Shown one piece after another: positions 9,128 to 16,309 of a stretch of 55,870 nucleotides of DNA. Within the stretch, counting starts at the first letter, position 1. Every line of letters starts with the position of its first letter. Location: the NCBI GenBank assembly GCA_902574045.1, contig CACGMG010000003.1:1-55870 (forward strand), given 5' to 3'. The notes beneath the pieces are model-generated. The model made no database searches. It saw only the letters and a program-made list of their open reading frames with translations, and had not been told where the DNA came from. The position numbers and the translations under genes were made by a program. Source of the DNA: an uncultured Pelagibacteraceae bacterium. Its GTDB lineage: Bacteria; Pseudomonadota; Alphaproteobacteria; Pelagibacterales; Pelagibacteraceae.

Positions 9128-10244
9128 GTTTTGGTCTTACGAAAGAGAATTCAACAAATATAGAAAACCACTAATTAAGAATATAGAAAAGACAATTAAA
9201 AAAGGTAATATTTTTTTTGGTGATGAAATTAATTCTTTCGAAAAAAAATTTGTAAAAAAATATAAGGCAAAATATGGTATCGCTGTTGGAAGTGGAACTG
9301 ATGCTTTATTAATATCTCTTAAAACATTAAATTTAAAAAAAGGAGATGAAATTATTACTGCAGCTAATACAGCAATACCTACTATTTCAGCAATTATAAA
9401 TGCAGGGGGGAAGCCAAAGTTAGTCGATATTGGAGAGGATTATCTAATTGATATAGAAAAAATAGAGAGAGCAATATCAAAAAGAACCAAAGCGATAATA
9501 CCTGTCCATCTATACGGTCAAATGTGTAATATGGAAGAAATCAAAAGAATTGCAAAAAAAAATAAAATAACAATCATTGAGGATTGCGCTCAGTCACAAG
9601 GCGCTAAATATAAAAATAATTTTGCAGGTACAATAGGAAAGTTTGGTTGTTTTTCTTTTTATCCTACAAAAGTTCTTGGTGCTTACGGAGATGGAGGCTT
9701 TATACTAACCAATGATTACAATGCTTATAAACAAATTAAAAGAATTAGATTTTATGGCATTGAGACGGTGTCTAAGAATAGATTTAAAGACAAATACTAC
9801 GCAAATGAAAATGGGTTAAATTCAAGGTTAGATGAAATTCAAGCATCTATATTAAAATTTAAATTAGGTAAAGTTGATTCTTTTATTAAAAGAAGGAGAG
9901 AGCTAGCAAAAGTTTATTCTAAAAAGTTATCTTCTACAACTCTTAAGCTTCCAAAAGAAAACTTAAAAAATAAACACGTATTTCATTTATTTACTGTCTT
10001 TCATGCCAAGGCAGAGATTATAAAAAAGAAACTGCTCAAAGAGAATATACAAACAAGATCTATTTATCCTTATCCAATTCACAGAATGAAGGCATATAGC
10101 AAAATAATTAAGAATCAAAAAAATTTAAGAAATTCAGAAATAAAGTCTAAAGGAATTTTTTCCCTACCTTTGTACCCAGAGCTTAAAAATTCTGAAGTAA
10201 ATATGATTTGTAACAAATTAATTAAGGTTTTAAAAAAATTTTAG
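9120..10244 (+). CDS. DegT/DnrJ/EryC1/StrS family aminotransferase
   Basis: A PLP-dependent sugar aminotransferase (374 aa). With FdtA it would aminate the 3-keto-6-deoxy sugar nucleotide (FdtB/QdtB role). The family features are GSGTDALLI (about residues 57-65, phosphate/PLP contacts), PVHLYGQ, EDCAQSQGA (about 156-164) and SFYPTKVLGAYGDGG (about 179-193) with the Schiff-base Lys, followed by LNSRLDEIQASIL. The product is probably a dTDP-3-amino-3,6-dideoxyhexose; no N-acyltransferase is seen in this window. It is the last gene of the rightward sugar operon and is convergent with the methyltransferase at 10247, only 2 nt away. Confidence 0.9.
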   Translation: MIKFWSYEREFNKYRKPLIKNIEKTIKKGNIFFGDEINSFEKKFVKKYKAKYGIAVGSGTDALLISLKTLNLKKGDEIITAANTAIPTISAIINAGGKPKLVDIGEDYLIDIEKIERAISKRTKAIIPVHLYGQMCNMEEIKRIAKKNKITIIEDCAQSQGAKYKNNFAGTIGKFGCFSFYPTKVLGAYGDGGFILTNDYNAYKQIKRIRFYGIETVSKNRFKDKYYANENGLNSRLDEIQASILKFKLGKVDSFIKRRRELAKVYSKKLSSTTLKLPKENLKNKHVFHLFTVFHAKAEIIKKKLLKENIQTRSIYPYPIHRMKAYSKIIKNQKNLRNSEIKSKGIFSLPLYPELKNSEVNMICNKLIKVLKKF

Positions 10245-10246
10245 AA

Positions 10247-11338
10247 TTAAAACTTATATCCAATTTGATAATAGTTGGAAGGAAAAATACATCTTTCCTT
10301 AAAGATTTCTTTCCATTCGTCTTTTATAAAATAATCTTTTTTGTTGTGTATAGAGTAAGATTTATAAAAAGAATTAGGTAAGCCTGCATTTTCCCAAACT
10401 TTAAAATAAAAAGATTGTGATATTTTTTCGAAATTATTTATATATTTTTCCACTACTGCTTTTTCCATCTCATGTAAGCAATCAATTGCAATTGAAATAT
10501 CAAAAAATTTTTTAGGTAGTAAACTAATTTGATGAGGAAAAATATATATTATATCATTTTCTTCAAATTCTCTCATTAATTCATTTTGATCTTTGACATT
10601 AAACGCAAGTTTAACTTTTTTATCAGGAAATAAATTTTTAATATTTTTATAAGAAAAATTAATTGCTGGCGGTATATCCGCTACTACATACTTAATATTT
10701 TCTTTAATCGCTAGAATAGTTTGTGTAGTTCTACCTGAGCCAGACCCTATTTCTAAAAAATTATTTTTTTTATTCTTAATTTGACTCAATAATAAATCGA
10801 TTTTTTCAAACTCAAAAAGAGAATTTAAATCATCCTGTGAAATTTCATTATCATCAATTATCAAAGAGGGTTTTTTTTGATTGTAATTTTTTTTTATTTT
10901 CTTAATTTTTTCAAAATTTTTAAAAACTGATTTATTCTTTAAATTTTCATAAAGAATATAAAGGATAATGTTGTGATTTATTGACTCTTCATAAGTAAAA
11001 TTTTTATGTTTTTTAAAAACATTTATTTTAAGATTAATTGTATTATTTTCAATAGACTTACAGGCATCTTTAATAATAGACTCATTAAAATACGTAAAGG
11101 TAAAATATTCTTTTCCTAAATCGTCTTGACTATTTTGAAAGCTTTTAGATGCAATAACTTTTAAGTGATTTATTGTTAACCTCCTCCAAAATTTAGAACT
11201 CCAATTGTAACTTTCTGAATTAATAAAATGATCAAGTGTTATTCTTAATTCTTCTGGAATATTTTGTTTATCAAATTTATTCCAATAATTTTTTAAATTG
11301 TGCGTCCTTAAATAAGCATTTTTGAATGTGCTCCACAA
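10247..11338 (-). CDS. Putative sugar O-methyltransferase, class I SAM-dependent
   Basis: A 363-aa methyltransferase resembling the putative sugar O-methyltransferase group from O-antigen loci. FLEIGSGSGRTTQ (about residues 194-206) is SAM motif I, VVADIPPAI (about 219-227) follows motif II and DISIAIDCLHEME (about 276-288) is the motif IV region. The start is unclear. The frame opens with TTG at 11338, has no ATG for hundreds of bases, and stays open upstream through two long poly-A runs (on this strand) and into the tRNA gene. No Shine-Dalgarno precedes the TTG. It probably methylates a residue of the glycan made by the neighbouring operon. Confidence 0.75.
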   Translation of the reverse strand: MWSTFKNAYLRTHNLKNYWNKFDKQNIPEELRITLDHFINSESYNWSSKFWRRLTINHLKVIASKSFQNSQDDLGKEYFTFTYFNESIIKDACKSIENNTINLKINVFKKHKNFTYEESINHNIILYILYENLKNKSVFKNFEKIKKIKKNYNQKKPSLIIDDNEISQDDLNSLFEFEKIDLLLSQIKNKKNNFLEIGSGSGRTTQTILAIKENIKYVVADIPPAINFSYKNIKNLFPDKKVKLAFNVKDQNELMREFEENDIIYIFPHQISLLPKKFFDISIAIDCLHEMEKAVVEKYINNFEKISQSFYFKVWENAGLPNSFYKSYSIHNKKDYFIKDEWKEIFKERCIFPSNYYQIGYKF

Positions 11339-11378
11339 AGATCTTTTTTTTTTTTTTAAATTTATTTTTTTTTTTTTT

Positions 11379-11455
11379 TGGTAGCGAGGGGCGGATTCGA
11401 ACCGCCGACCCCAGGCTTATGAGTCCTGTGCTCTAACCAACTGAGCTACCTCGCC
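11379..11455 (-). tRNA. tRNA-Met (CAU), elongator type
   Basis: Read on the minus strand this is a full cloverleaf of 77 nt. It has a GGCGAGG/CCTCGCT acceptor stem with a G1-U72 wobble, a D-arm with GCTCAGTTGGTTAGAGC, an anticodon stem CAGGA/GCCTG enclosing the loop CTCATAA (anticodon CAT), a T-arm with GGTTCGAATCC, and an encoded CCA end. The loop and the GGGGTC variable region look like elongator tRNA-Met. A lysidine-modified tRNA-Ile2 has the same anticodon and cannot be fully excluded. It sits at the boundary between the polysaccharide island and the core metabolic region. Confidence 0.93.
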
Positions 11456-11535
11456 AATTTATTGATGTTATATTATATAAGAACAACTAAATCATTAAAT
11501 TTAGTTAACTATAAAATCCTTAAAATTAAAGTGTT

Positions 11536-11727
11536 TTATAAAGAAAGTATTATTCCAAATACAGTTACTGCTGAAATTGCTGCTACTGACAGAGCTATTG
11601 TACTTTTTCTCTCTTGTTTTTTTTCTTGATTTAATCTTGAAAGTAAATCAGTAAGCTTTACTTTACCTTTAATACTTTCTTCCGCTTGAGGATTGCTATG
11701 ATTTTCAAACTTATATTCTGTGCTCAT
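11536..11727 (-). CDS. Small protein with C-terminal membrane helix
   Basis: A 63-aa predicted protein. Residues 1-40 are hydrophilic and charged (LTDLLSRLNQEKKQERK), and residues about 43-62 form one hydrophobic segment (IALSVAAISAVTVFGIILSL), so it would be a tail-anchored inner-membrane protein with its N-terminus in the cytoplasm. I do not recognise a family. It stands alone between the tRNA and ald on the same strand as both. Codon usage resembles the neighbours and the sharp hydrophilic/hydrophobic division argues for a real gene. Confidence 0.6.
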   Translation of the reverse strand: MSTEYKFENHSNPQAEESIKGKVKLTDLLSRLNQEKKQERKSTIALSVAAISAVTVFGIILSL

Positions 11728-11829
11728 ACTTTCTACATTTCAGCATATAAGTGAAAGATATAAAACTTCTTGTCTGGGCATAATGGGTTTTATAAAGCTA
11801 ATGGCTTATAAAGGAGTGTTAATTTTGGG

Positions 11830-12948
11830 TTATTCCTCTAAAGCTTTTTCTGGAGGTGTGTAGTTTAACTTAAAAGCCTTTGCTACTCCTTCAAAAGTAA
11901 CTTTGCCTTTAAATACATTTAATCCGGCTAAATAGTTCTTATTTTCCTGTAAAGTTTTTTTATAACCTTGATCAGCTAATTTAATCAATAAAGGTAAGGT
12001 GGCTTTGTTCAAAGCAATTGTGGAGGTTCTGGGTACTCCGCCAGGCATGTTTGCTACGCAATAATGAACCACATCATCAACTAAGTATGTTGGATTTGCA
12101 TGTGTTGTGGGTTTGCTTGTTTCAACGCATCCACCTTGATCTATAGCTACGTCAACGACAACTGATCCTCTTTTCATATTTTTTATCATTTCTTTTGTAA
12201 TTAATTTTGGAGCTTCGGCTCCTGGTATTAATACACCACCAACCAAAAGGTCACATTCTGAAACTAACTTATTTAAATCAACTTTTTCACTTTCAGTTGG
12301 TATAATTTTATCTCCAAACATTTCATGTAATTCATTTAATCTTTTTTTTGATTTATCAATTACGTAAACCTTACCTCGCATGCCAGTAGCAATTATAGCT
12401 GCGTTTTCTCCTACAACTCCTCCACCTAAGATAACTATATTTGCTGGTTCTACTCCTGGAGCTCCACCTAACAACAATCCTCTGCCTTTTTGATTCTTTT
12501 CAAGTGAATGTGCTCCTGCTTGAATGGACATTCTTCCAGCTACCGCACTCATAGGCGCAAGCAACGGCAGTCTACCGTTATCATCTGTCACAGTTTCGTA
12601 AGCTATACATATAGATTTAGATTTAATTAGTTCTTCAGTTAGGTTTTTTGCTGCAGCTAAATGGAGATATGTATAAATAATTTGATTCTCTTTTATCATT
12701 TTGACCTCATTAATTTGAGGCTCTTTGACTTTGACGATAATTTCAGCTTTTTTAAATATGTCTTCAGCTTTTTCAATTATTTTTGCTCCAGCATTTTTAT
12801 AATTTTCATTAGTAAAACCTGCTTCAAACCCACCATTATTTTCAATTAATACTTCGTGTCCTTTATTGCTTAATATTTCAACACTCTCCGGTGTAAGACC
12901 GATTCTATGTTCTTGAAGCTTAATTTCTTTTGGAACTCCTATAATCAT
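11830..12948 (-). CDS. ald: Alanine dehydrogenase
   Basis: Oxidatively deaminates L-alanine to pyruvate and ammonium with NAD. The N-terminus MIIGVPKEIKLQEHRIGLTP is the classical Ald/PNT opening, FTNENYKNAGA and VKVKEPQ follow (the latter containing the catalytic Lys), YLHLAA holds the catalytic His, and VILGGGVVGENAA (about residues 172-184) is the Rossmann loop. Length is 372 aa, typical. It starts directly after the stop of the class III aminotransferase (Tpa) on the same strand. That matches taurine pathways in which Ald regenerates the pyruvate consumed by taurine:pyruvate transamination and releases ammonium. Confidence 0.95.
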   Translation of the reverse strand: MIIGVPKEIKLQEHRIGLTPESVEILSNKGHEVLIENNGGFEAGFTNENYKNAGAKIIEKAEDIFKKAEIIVKVKEPQINEVKMIKENQIIYTYLHLAAAKNLTEELIKSKSICIAYETVTDDNGRLPLLAPMSAVAGRMSIQAGAHSLEKNQKGRGLLLGGAPGVEPANIVILGGGVVGENAAIIATGMRGKVYVIDKSKKRLNELHEMFGDKIIPTESEKVDLNKLVSECDLLVGGVLIPGAEAPKLITKEMIKNMKRGSVVVDVAIDQGGCVETSKPTTHANPTYLVDDVVHYCVANMPGGVPRTSTIALNKATLPLLIKLADQGYKKTLQENKNYLAGLNVFKGKVTFEGVAKAFKLNYTPPEKALEE

Positions 12949-14292
12949 TTAAGATTTTGAGTAATTTGATATGCCTTTTCTTAACTTATCTATTATTTCA
13001 TCAATATGTTTTTTCTCACATATAAACTGAGGAGCAATAACTATATTGTCACCGGTATTTTTAAAGTTTACTCCAGCATCATAACAATGTTTAAATGCTT
13101 GAAAGCCAGCTTTTCCAGGTTTATCTTTCATTTTCATTTCTATACCGCCCATCATTCCATATCCTCTTATACTAACTACATCTTTTAAGTCTTTAAGAGA
13201 TTGCAAGCCGTCTTGTAAATAAGGTGACATTTCTTTTGCTCTTTTAAAAATATCCTCTTTGTCAAAAATATCCTGAACCGCTAAAGCAGCTGCAACAGCT
13301 ACAGGTATTCCAGAATAAGTATAACCATGAAATAATTCCGGTGTACCTTCAGGGGCAGAAGAAGCATCTAAAACGGAGTCGTATATTTCTTCTTTAACTG
13401 CTACCACTCCCATCGGTACAACACCATTAGTTGTAGCTTTAGCCATAGTCATAATATCAGGTGTTACATTCCATTCTTGAGCGGCAAAAGCAGATCCAGT
13501 TCTTCCCCATCCAGTAATTACCTCATCAAAAATTAATAATATCCCATGTTTATTGCAAATTTCTCTAATTCTTTTTAAATATCCTTTAGGAGGTACTAGA
13601 GTTCCTGTTGAACCAGCAATAGGTTCAATTATGCAAGCCGCAATATTTTCTCCTCCAAAATTCATCGCTATTCTCTCTAAATCTTCAGCCATCTCTACAC
13701 CGGTTTCGGGTTGTCCTTTTACAAATTTATGCTCGGGCAAATGTGTATGACGCATATGTTGAACGCCTGGCATTAATACGCTGGCAAAAGTTTTAACGTT
13801 ATTAATCATGCCACCTACTGTCGTAGCACCAATATTCATACCGTGATATCCTCGTTCACGACCAACAAATCTAAACCTTTTTGCATCCCCTTTTGCTCTA
13901 TGATATGCAATTGCAATTTTTATTGCTGTTTCCACTGCTGTAGATCCACAGATAGTATAGAATATTCTATTTATACCTTCAGGAGTTTTTTTCGCTATTC
14001 TAGTAGCTAATTCAAATGAGCCCCCGTATCCTTGGTTGAAAGGTTGGCAATAATCTAATTTATCCAATTGTTTAGACACTGCTTCAGTAATTTCTTTTCT
14101 TCCATGTCCAAGGGGATTACAAAATAACCCTGAACTTGCATCTATCATTTTCTTACCTTCATGATTAGTAAGATAAACACCTTTAGCGTCTGTGATTAAT
14201 CTGGGATTTTTTTTAAAACTTTTGTTATCTGTAAAAGGCATCCAATGCTCATTTAAAGAATTTGGTATATTTGTTCTATTAGAGGAACTCAT
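12949..14292 (-). CDS. tpa: Class III aminotransferase, probable taurine:pyruvate aminotransferase
   Basis: A 447-aa omega-aminotransferase. LNEHWMPFTDNKSF at the N-terminus, the GSTAVETAIKIA block, the FDEVITGWGRTG motif (about residues 255-266) and the PLP-Lys segment TMAKATTNG (about 283-291) are all intact. Sequence alone would also allow beta-alanine or GABA as substrate. The assignment to taurine (giving sulfoacetaldehyde and alanine) comes from context: ald is immediately downstream and tauABC diverges from it across a 200-bp spacer. The start is the ATG at 14292. Confidence is high for the family, moderate for the substrate. Confidence 0.87.
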   Translation of the reverse strand: MSSSNRTNIPNSLNEHWMPFTDNKSFKKNPRLITDAKGVYLTNHEGKKMIDASSGLFCNPLGHGRKEITEAVSKQLDKLDYCQPFNQGYGGSFELATRIAKKTPEGINRIFYTICGSTAVETAIKIAIAYHRAKGDAKRFRFVGRERGYHGMNIGATTVGGMINNVKTFASVLMPGVQHMRHTHLPEHKFVKGQPETGVEMAEDLERIAMNFGGENIAACIIEPIAGSTGTLVPPKGYLKRIREICNKHGILLIFDEVITGWGRTGSAFAAQEWNVTPDIMTMAKATTNGVVPMGVVAVKEEIYDSVLDASSAPEGTPELFHGYTYSGIPVAVAAALAVQDIFDKEDIFKRAKEMSPYLQDGLQSLKDLKDVVSIRGYGMMGGIEMKMKDKPGKAGFQAFKHCYDAGVNFKNTGDNIVIAPQFICEKKHIDEIIDKLRKGISNYSKS

Positions 14293-14492
14293 AAATTAAA
14301 TTAGTAGACATTTGTTAAATTAAATCAAGAATTATTGTATACAACTTCAGATTGAGCCTAAAAAGAACACTATTCATCCGATAATTCGAGGGGGTTCGAT
14401 AATAGGTATGCATAAAAAAGATAAGCTTACTATTTACTTAACTTAAATTTTAATTTTTAATCTTATTAATTAACAAACCATATGGGAGAACT
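14293..14492. promoter_or_regulatory. Divergent tpa/tauA regulatory region
   Basis: This 200-bp gene-free region must drive both the leftward tpa-ald unit and the rightward tauABC unit. It contains a perfect 10-bp palindrome TTGTATACAA at 14335-14344, a GntR-operator-like sequence, and a 7-bp direct repeat CGATAAT at 14379-14385 and 14397-14403 (18 bp centre to centre). Directly repeated half-sites at about two helical turns fit MocR/GntR regulators such as TauR, but no regulator gene is in this window. A second palindrome, TAAGCTTA, lies near 14422. Operator function is inferred from symmetry and position only. Confidence 0.5.
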
Positions 14493-15431
14493 ATGAAAAA
14501 AATAATAAGCACAGTTCTTGGGATTTTATTTGCGTTTTCTTTAAACGCTTCAGTAGCTAATGCAGCTGCTAAAGAAGTTAGAGTTGCGTACTTTTTGGAG
14601 TGGCCATCTCCAAATCTTGAGGACATGAACAAAAAAGCATATGCAAAAGCACTTGGTGTACCAGTGAAATGGTCTAATTTTACTAATGGTGTAGCGATGA
14701 CTGATGCTATGTTAGCTGGAGATATTGATATCTCGTATTCACAAGGATTAATGCCTTACATTAATGCTGTAAAAGCTAAAGCGCCTATAAGTTTAGTAGA
14801 CGTGGCTATGGAATACGGTATGGGAGGAACAACATGTGTTACTTCTAAAAAATCTGGCATCACTAAAGCAAATGCTTCTGAACTTGAAGGTAAAAAAGTT
14901 GCAGTTCCTCTAGGAACTATGGCTGAATATGTTTTCACAGAAAGTATGAAAATTGTTGGGGCAGACAGAAAAAAAATGAACATTATTGCAATGGACCCTG
15001 AAGAAGGTGCAGCCGCTTTAGTTAGTGGCGATGTTGTAATGGCGTGTTTGTTTGGAGGTAACTCTATTAAATCTGCTACATCTGTAGGAACAAGACTTCT
15101 AACAGTAGACGAAGCTCGTGCAGGTGGTATCATGGGTATAGATATCGTTTCTGTTACGAATAAATTCATGAAAGAAAACCCAGGTATGGTTAAATCTTTT
15201 GTGGAATTAACGCACGAAGCTAATGCAAGATTTAGAGCTGGCAAAAGTGATTTAAAAGCTATGTCAAAAGAGTCGGAAATGAAAGTTGCTGACATGAATG
15301 ATACTTTAAGTGGCTTTAAATTCTTAACGCCAAAAGAAACTAAAAAATCTATGAAGAGTGGAAATCTTGCAAAATTCTTAAAAGGTTTTGACACTCCAAG
15401 AGGTACAGTAAATACTAAGTTTTTACCGTAG
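14493..15431 (+). CDS. tauA: Taurine ABC transporter, periplasmic binding protein
   Basis: A 312-aa periplasmic binding protein for taurine. It has a clear Sec signal peptide: positively charged MKK, a hydrophobic core to about residue 18 and an ANA-type cleavage site near residue 23. The mature part opens with the strand EVRVAYFLEWPSP, and GDIDISYSQGLMPYINAV and VAVPLGTMAEYVF are ligand-domain features of the TauA/NMT1 family. GGAGAAC sits 4-10 nt before the ATG. It is followed by a strong hairpin before tauB, an arrangement that would raise TauA levels above the membrane subunits. Taurine specificity is inferred from tauB, tauC, tpa, ald and xsc nearby. Confidence 0.9.
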   Translation: MKKIISTVLGILFAFSLNASVANAAAKEVRVAYFLEWPSPNLEDMNKKAYAKALGVPVKWSNFTNGVAMTDAMLAGDIDISYSQGLMPYINAVKAKAPISLVDVAMEYGMGGTTCVTSKKSGITKANASELEGKKVAVPLGTMAEYVFTESMKIVGADRKKMNIIAMDPEEGAAALVSGDVVMACLFGGNSIKSATSVGTRLLTVDEARAGGIMGIDIVSVTNKFMKENPGMVKSFVELTHEANARFRAGKSDLKAMSKESEMKVADMNDTLSGFKFLTPKETKKSMKSGNLAKFLKGFDTPRGTVNTKFLP

Positions 15432-15449
15432 TTCTTGAGAATAAAATTA

Positions 15450-15485
15450 TAGGCGCCAATACATATTATTGGTGCCTATTTTTTT
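15450..15485 (+). terminator. Hairpin with T-tract between tauA and tauB
   Basis: Arms at 15450-15461 and 15467-15478 pair over 12 bp (one G-U) around a 5-nt loop and are followed by a run of T to 15485. This is a Rho-independent terminator by structure. Because tauB and tauC follow 27 nt later with no obvious separate promoter, it probably works as a leaky attenuator or as a 3' stabiliser for the tauA message. Confidence 0.8.
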
Positions 15486-15511
15486 ATCAAAATATCTAAT
15501 ATAGTTCTTTT

Positions 15512-16309
15512 ATGAGTGATCTAATTTCTCAAAATTTAAACATGATTTTTAAAACTCCTAAGGGAGAAACCGTTCATGCTCTTAAAGATTTAAATTTTAC
15601 AATTAAAAAAGGAGAGTTGCTTACTGTACTTGGACCTTCTGGTTGTGGAAAAACAACTTTATTAAATATTACTGCAGGATTTATAAGACCAACTTCTGGA
15701 AAAATTTCTCTCAATAATAAAGAAATCAATGGTCCAGGCGTTGATAGAGGAATGGTTTTTCAACAAGGAGCTTTATTCGAATGGTTAACAGTTGCTGAAA
15801 ATGTAAATTTTGGATTAAGAATGAAAGATAAAGATCCACTTCAAACTCAAAAAAAAGTAAATGAATGGTTAGATATAGTTGGATTGCAAGGCTTTGGGAA
15901 TACACCTACATATCAATTGTCTGGAGGTATGCAGCAAAGAGTTGCACTAGCGAGATGTTTAATTAATGACCCCGATTTAATATTAATGGATGAACCATTA
16001 GGGGCACTTGATGCTTTAACTAGAGAAAAAATGCAGTCTTTGGTTCTCAAAATTTGGAAAGAAACTGGAAAAACAATAATACTAATAACTCACTCAGTAG
16101 AAGAAGCGCTATTGCTCGGTGAAAAAGTTTACGTAATGGCGCCTAGGCCAGGAAGAATCCATAAAGAGTATAAATTACCTTTTGCAGCTATGGGACTTAA
16201 AGAAGATTTAAGAAAAATCAAAAATAACAGTGAATTCGTATCTAAAAGAGAAGAAATACTTTCAATGATTTGGAATATGGAAGAAGAAATTATGGGTAAA
16301 GAAATTTAA
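15512..16309 (+). CDS. tauB: Taurine ABC transporter, ATP-binding protein
   Basis: A 265-aa ATPase subunit of the taurine importer, located at the cytoplasmic face of the inner membrane. Walker A is GPSGCGKTT (about residues 41-49), the Q-loop follows at GMVFQQG, the ABC signature is LSGGMQQRVALAR (about 139-151), Walker B is LILMDEPLGALD (about 159-170) and the switch His is in ILITHSVEEA. The family is nitrate/sulfonate/taurine (SsuB/TauB-like). It directly abuts tauC with no spacer. Length and motifs are normal. Confidence 0.93.
   Translation: MSDLISQNLNMIFKTPKGETVHALKDLNFTIKKGELLTVLGPSGCGKTTLLNITAGFIRPTSGKISLNNKEINGPGVDRGMVFQQGALFEWLTVAENVNFGLRMKDKDPLQTQKKVNEWLDIVGLQGFGNTPTYQLSGGMQQRVALARCLINDPDLILMDEPLGALDALTREKMQSLVLKIWKETGKTIILITHSVEEALLLGEKVYVMAPRPGRIHKEYKLPFAAMGLKEDLRKIKNNSEFVSKREEILSMIWNMEEEIMGKEI

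Noticed and set aside
11728-11829. Terminator after ald
   Set aside because: An imperfect stem near 11790-11812 can be drawn, but it has mismatches and no T-tract, so it is not listed as a feature.
14756-15394. 212-aa reading frame antisense to tauA
   Set aside because: Complete overlap with a clear signal-peptide binding protein; composition is that of a reverse-strand shadow.
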